Below are positions 34,234-37,322 of a DNA stretch of 37,322 nucleotides, piece by piece. The DNA is taken from positions 1 to 37,322 of the forward strand of contig JAYFQW010000063.1 in NCBI GenBank assembly GCA_034926675.1, read 5' to 3'. The DNA is from Clostridia bacterium. GTDB lineage: Bacteria > Bacillota > DTU025. Position 1 is the stretch's first letter, and every line of letters begins with the position of its first letter. The notes under the pieces are model-generated. The model was not told the origin of the DNA. It searched no databases and was given only the letters and a program-made list of their open reading frames with translations. The position numbers and the translations under genes are program-made.

Positions 34234-35067
34234 CTACTTCCCGAGCAACAATCCTCTAGCCGTCCAAAGGATAGTGGCAGTTCCAACAGCCCACAAGTAG
34301 TAAGCGAACACTCGAAGCCTCGCCTGCTGAATGAGTTTCCGAAGAAGAGCGATGGCGACAACACCGGAAACAAAGGAGGCCAGGGCGCCTGTTGCGATGA
34401 AGCGAAGGTCGGCGGATGCAATGCCGCTGCCGTTCCTGATCGGCCAAAGCACGGCCGCGCCTGCGATCACTGGGAGAGACGCGATGAAGGAGTAGGTCGC
34501 GGCGAAGGATCTCTCAAGCCCCACCCCAACTCCTGATGCGATAGTCAGGCCCGATCTGGATACTCCGGGGAACACGGCCAAGGCTTGTCCGACTCCCACT
34601 TCGAAGGCCTGGCCGTACGACATGCTGCACCCTGAGGAACCGCCCCGCTTCGATCGCCGTGGGCTGCCGGCCATCAGTCGGTCTGAACACCACAGCACGA
34701 AGCCGGAGAGTATGAGACCTCCGCCAACGAATGCCGGAGAGGCAAAGGCGCTCTCCACTGCATCGCCAGCTAAGAGGCCCACCATGGCCGCAGGAATGCT
34801 GGTGATGAAGAGGCATAGGGCAAGCCTCGCGCTGCCGTCTCGACGCAGAATGCCGCGGAATAACCCCGCGATTATCCGGACCACATCCCGGCCGTACACG
34901 GCGAGCACTGCGAATGCAGTCCCGACGTGGACTCCGAGGTCGAACGTGACCCCGGGTTCGATTCCCATGATGCTCTGAGCAAGGACTAGATGACCTGAGC
35001 TGGAAACAGGAAGGAACTCAGTTAGGCCTTGCACGATTCCTAGCATAGTTGCCTGCAGCGTAGTCAT
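34234..35067 (-). CDS. uppP: Undecaprenyl-diphosphatase UppP (BacA)
   Basis: UppP dephosphorylates undecaprenyl diphosphate on the outer face of the membrane to recycle the lipid carrier for peptidoglycan synthesis. The 277-residue protein has about eight hydrophobic segments and both family motifs: QGLTEFLPVSSSGHLVL near the start, and the second block around FPGVSRSGLTIASGVGVGLER. The ATG at 35067 has GGAGAGG 7 nt upstream and lies 50 nt inside the 3' end of the Na/Pi-cotransporter gene. The overlap indicates coupled expression of the two. The motifs are intact, so an active enzyme with bacitracin-resistance potential is expected. Confidence 0.95.
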   Translation of the reverse strand: MTTLQATMLGIVQGLTEFLPVSSSGHLVLAQSIMGIEPGVTFDLGVHVGTAFAVLAVYGRDVVRIIAGLFRGILRRDGSARLALCLFITSIPAAMVGLLAGDAVESAFASPAFVGGGLILSGFVLWCSDRLMAGSPRRSKRGGSSGCSMSYGQAFEVGVGQALAVFPGVSRSGLTIASGVGVGLERSFAATYSFIASLPVIAGAAVLWPIRNGSGIASADLRFIATGALASFVSGVVAIALLRKLIQQARLRVFAYYLWAVGTATILWTARGLLLGK

Positions 35068-36040
35068 GGTTGAACCTCTCCTTCTGGTTCCGGCGGCCTC
35101 TCACCGCCGCAACGAACTGCCTGGAGAACGGAAGAACTAACAGAGCAGTCGCCAGGTTGAACAGGGTGTGCGCATTCGCCAGCTGCACGCCGGAATCAGG
35201 CGATGTGAGGCGAAGCGCCTGGCAAACCGGGCCGATGAGCGGCAGGAAGATCCCTGCGCCGACCAGGTTGAAAATGATGTTCGCCCTGGCAAGAGCCTTC
35301 GCGTCATCGCCCGCCGGAACCGATGCCAGAAGTGCAGTTATGCACGTCCCCACATTGCTGCCGATCATCATAGCCACCGCCCCGGGAAGCGCAATCAGCC
35401 CCCCCGAGGTCAGCTCCACAAGTAAGCTGCTCACTAGGGCCGAGCTCTGCACCGCTGCGGTCACCGCGACACCGGCAAAGGCCGCCAACACCGTGTTGCC
35501 AGATGCCATTGTGAGCACGAGCCTGATGGTGTTGGAATCTGCAACTGCTGAGCAGGCCTGCCCCATGAGGTCGAGGCCCAGCACCACACCGCCAAAACCC
35601 ATGGCTGCCCCGCCTGCCAGACTCTGCTGCCTAGCTCGCGCCCGGAGTGCCTTGCCTCCACGCATCCGCGCGGCAGCCCGTGCCCACCCCACGAGCAGAA
35701 GCCCTGCCACTGCGGCAATCCACCCAAGCCAGGTCGGACGAAACCCCGCGATTTGCGCCGTTATGGTGGTCCCCACGTTCGCCCCAAGCACAGCCGCGAA
35801 CGCCGGCGCGAGGCCCATTGCACGCGCACTCACCAGCCCCACCAGGGTAACACTCACCAGCGTGGAGCTTTGAAGCAAGGCGGTGGCGCCCGCTCCAAAA
35901 GCAAACGCGGCCGGAACCGAGGCCCCTGTCAGCACCGTCCTGGTGCGAGGGGAAAGAACCTCTCCCAATGCCCTGCTCATCCCGGTAAGCGATAACAGAA
36001 ACAGGGCAAGGCCTCCCGCAAACGGAATTGCTGTAATCAT
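35018..36040 (-). CDS. Na/Pi-cotransporter family protein without a PhoU domain
   Basis: A 340-residue membrane protein of the PNaS (NptA-like) family. The inverted duplicated QSS motifs are present: ATALLQSSTLVSV with GANVGTTITAQ in the first half, and TAAVQSSALVSSLL with GSNVGTCITA in the second. About eight to nine hydrophobic segments are visible. The C-terminal PhoU-like domain of many bacterial members is missing; a short basic tail (GRRNQKERFNHDY) ends the protein. The ATG at 36040 has GAGGTG 7 nt upstream; the frame is open 12 codons further without a ribosome site. Its 3' end overlaps uppP by 50 nt. The family takes up phosphate with sodium in characterised cases; the substrate here is inferred. 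Confidence 0.9.
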   Translation of the reverse strand: MITAIPFAGGLALFLLSLTGMSRALGEVLSPRTRTVLTGASVPAAFAFGAGATALLQSSTLVSVTLVGLVSARAMGLAPAFAAVLGANVGTTITAQIAGFRPTWLGWIAAVAGLLLVGWARAAARMRGGKALRARARQQSLAGGAAMGFGGVVLGLDLMGQACSAVADSNTIRLVLTMASGNTVLAAFAGVAVTAAVQSSALVSSLLVELTSGGLIALPGAVAMMIGSNVGTCITALLASVPAGDDAKALARANIIFNLVGAGIFLPLIGPVCQALRLTSPDSGVQLANAHTLFNLATALLVLPFSRQFVAAVRGRRNQKERFNHDYAAGNYARNRARPN

Positions 36041-36121
36041 CACAATACACCTCGCCGGCGGCACATTCGGTCGCAAAACCGTATGCTGCCGGCTGGCGTC
36101 CTATGCAGCGCGCCGGATCTT

Positions 36122-36349
36122 CTACACGTTAGGGCGCGGCATATCCACGACTGTGCCTGGCGCTAGAGACGGGTTCAGGTAATCGGCGGGGTCAGTCGAC
36201 AGCACTCTTTCGATCCGCCCCCTTCCAGCGTCGGAAGGGACGATCAGGACCTGCACTCCGTCGACTGCTGCAAGCACCGGGAGAGGATCTCCACCATCAG
36301 CCACAAAAGGTGAAAGCACCTGCTCTATGGGCATCACAGTGTAGAGCAT
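36122..36349 (-). CDS. ylzJ: YlzJ-like small protein
   Basis: A 75-residue protein starting [12 protein letters not shown], the family signature of YlzJ-like proteins, followed by VDGVQVLIVPSDAGRGRIERVLSTDPADYLNP. It has no membrane segment or signal peptide. YlzJ is encoded next to tepA in Bacillus and Clostridia; its function is unknown. The ATG shares its first base with the tepA stop (TAATG), so translation should be coupled. The 81 nt after its stop, before the Na/Pi gene, contain only a short CCGGC/GCCGG stem and no clear promoter. Confidence 0.9.
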   Translation of the reverse strand: MLYTVMPIEQVLSPFVADGGDPLPVLAAVDGVQVLIVPSDAGRGRIERVLSTDPADYLNPSLAPGTVVDMPRPNV

Positions 36350-37089
36350 TAGTGCACCCGCCTCTTGCCCTTGCGGCCGGTGATCTTCCTTCTCGCCGCT
36401 ATGAGCTCGTCTAGCTTGGCCAAAGCGCCACTCAGGCCTCCCACCGAATCGATGAGCCCGGCCTCAACGGCGGTCTCCCCTACTAGGACGGTTCCGACAT
36501 CCCGGAGCAGCTCTCCTGTTCTGAACATGAGCTCACGGAACTTTTCAGCGCTGCACCGAGAGTGCTCTGATACGAACTTGATGACCCTCTCCTGCATGCG
36601 TTCAAGGTACTCGTATGTCTGCTGCGTGCCTATGACAAGCTGACCGGAGAGGCGCAACGGGTGAATGGTCATGGTAGCGGTGCTTGCGATCATCGAGTAG
36701 CTGCAGCTCACCGCGATCGGGACAGCGATCGAATGCCCGCCTCCGAGCACGATGCTGACTGAAGGCTTGGTCATCCCTGCGAGGAGTTCTGAAATAGCCA
36801 AGCCTGCCTCAACATCGCCGCCCACAGTGTTGAGGAGAATGAGAAGCCCTTCGATATCCGGGTTCTGTTCTATCGCCACCAGCTGCGGCATCACATGCTC
36901 ATACTTGGTGGTCTTGTTCTGGGGAGGAAGGACCGTGTGTCCCTCGATCTGTCCAATGATGCTCAACACGTGGACGTTGCTGCGGGGCGGCGCAGGGGTT
37001 GCAGCCTCGCCGAACTCCCTGACAGCGCCAATAGCGGTCTGGGCCTCTGGAGCACCCGCCCCCGGGTCAGTCTCAGACTCCACCCTCAT
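36349..37089 (-). CDS. tepA: ClpP-like protease TepA (translocation-enhancing protein)
   Basis: A 246-residue ClpP/crotonase-fold protein. The core is nearly family-standard: [60 protein letters not shown], the serine motif [13 protein letters not shown], and [15 protein letters not shown] with the His region. In Bacillus, TepA acts in the cytosol, linked to protein secretion and to degradation of spore proteins. The first about 35 residues are a variable, Ala/Pro-rich leader. The ATG at 37089 has GGAGG 11 nt upstream and gives normal length; it lies in the downstream arm of an inverted repeat that could fold over the start. A GTG two codons later is an alternative. The end overlaps ylzJ by one base. 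It follows the RNase J gene, as in Bacillus rnjB-tepA. Confidence 0.93.
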   Translation of the reverse strand: MRVESETDPGAGAPEAQTAIGAVREFGEAATPAPPRSNVHVLSIIGQIEGHTVLPPQNKTTKYEHVMPQLVAIEQNPDIEGLLILLNTVGGDVEAGLAISELLAGMTKPSVSIVLGGGHSIAVPIAVSCSYSMIASTATMTIHPLRLSGQLVIGTQQTYEYLERMQERVIKFVSEHSRCSAEKFRELMFRTGELLRDVGTVLVGETAVEAGLIDSVGGLSGALAKLDELIAARRKITGRKGKRRVH

Positions 37090-37136
37090 ACAGGGCCGCA
37101 CCTCCGATCCTTCGGTACGGTTAGTATGAGGGTGGA
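37079..37136 (-). promoter_or_regulatory. 13-bp inverted repeat enclosing the tepA ribosome site and start codon
   Basis: TCCACCCTCATAC (minus strand 37136-37124) and GTATGAGGGTGGA (37091-37079) are perfect complements 32 nt apart. The tepA ATG (37089-37087) lies inside the second arm and its GGAGG lies in the loop. A TTGACT (37146-37141) precedes the first arm by 4 nt; the -10 position 17 nt downstream reads TAACCG, which is weak. The element could be an mRNA hairpin that hides the start codon or a protein operator. Confidence 0.5.
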
Positions 37137-37212
37137 CTACAGTCAAATATGTATGCCCGGGACGCAGTTGCAGGAAATCCACCATCAGGACCCGACTGCG
37201 GCCTGGGACGAG

Positions 37213-37322
37213 CTAGACATCGACAACCACGGGGATCACCATCGGCCTCCTGCCAGTGCGAACGAACAGGAAAGAGGCAATTGCCTGCCTGAGCTGGTCC
37301 TTAAGAGATTGCACAACAAGGC
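37213..37322 (-). CDS. rnj: Ribonuclease J, C-terminal end only
   Basis: The minus strand reads about 36 codons from the window edge to TAG at 37215-37213. The end, with LKDQLRQAIASFLFVRTGRRP and then MVIPVVVDV, matches the conserved C-terminal domain of RNase J, which in relatives closes with a TRRRPMILPVVMEV-like sequence. RNase J is a metallo-beta-lactamase 5'-exo- and endoribonuclease. The position just upstream of tepA is that of rnjB in Bacillus. Only the extreme C-terminus is visible, so J1 and J2 cannot be separated. Confidence 0.85.
   Translation of the reverse strand, partial: LVVQSLKDQLRQAIASFLFVRTGRRPMVIPVVVDV

Noticed and set aside
35070-35873. 267-codon plus-strand open frame opposite the Na/Pi-cotransporter gene
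   Set aside because: Antisense shadow of a gene with clear QSS motifs; Ala/Thr/Pro/Ser-biased composition with no family features.
1-37322. Mobile elements, prophage, CRISPR array or tRNA genes
   Set aside because: No transposase or integrase, terminal repeats, regularly spaced repeats or cloverleaf sequences were seen; coding is nearly continuous and syntenic with core Bacillota regions.

Overview
The window looks like a chromosomal core segment from a high-GC member of the Bacillota (Firmicutes), perhaps a deep clostridial or Limnochordia/Symbiobacteriia-type lineage. The placement rests on gene content and order: RNase J, TepA and YlzJ, then an FtsK/SpoIIIE translocase and a RodZ/YmfM-like protein, and later CinA, RecA, RNase Y and YmdB, the backbone known from Bacillus and Clostridia. 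Shine-Dalgarno sequences are strong, and GTG and TTG starts are common. All recognised genes except one glutamate dehydrogenase lie on the minus strand. I saw no rRNA, tRNA, insertion sequence, prophage or CRISPR array.

Layout in the direction of minus-strand transcription (right to left). (1) 37322-34234: C-terminus of RNase J, TepA, YlzJ, a Na/Pi-cotransporter-family protein and undecaprenyl-diphosphatase UppP. (2) 34206-23708: a tightly overlapping run of FtsK, a small RodZ-like protein, a YgiQ radical SAM protein, an unrecognised 716-residue helical protein, a two-domain GNAT protein, a half-size Gdt1-like transporter, a TPR protein and RimO. (3) 22380-23630 (+): glutamate dehydrogenase, convergent with rimO across a long hairpin. 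(4) 22156-17440: a BMP-type nucleoside ABC importer (binding protein, ATPase, two permeases), divergent from gdh. (5) 17294-9079: RlmN, a tiny membrane-anchor gene, PP2C phosphatase, RodA/FtsW, a class B PBP, a PASTA Ser/Thr kinase, RsgA and Rpe. This resembles a merger of the Bacillus prpC-prkC-rsgA-rpe operon with the actinobacterial fhaB-pstP-rodA-pbpA-pknB operon. (6) 8980-4911: a membrane-anchored hypothetical protein, an FtsH-like protease without the usual extracytoplasmic domain, CinA and ThpR, behind an extended -10 promoter. (7) 4894-3151: recA-recX behind a promoter that overlaps a LexA-type box. (8) 3043-1: RNase Y, apparently starting at ATT, then a hypothetical protein, a terminator and the truncated ymdB.

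The common themes are envelope growth and its phosphorylation control (kinase, phosphatase, RodA, PBP, UppP), RNA turnover and modification (RNase J, RNase Y, YmdB, RlmN, RimO, ThpR) and DNA maintenance (RecA, RecX, FtsK). The least explained and most interesting items are the FtsH-like protein with its overlapping membrane partner, the mini FhaB-like membrane gene, the 716-residue orphan, the probable ATT start of rny, and the inverted repeat that buries the tepA start codon.
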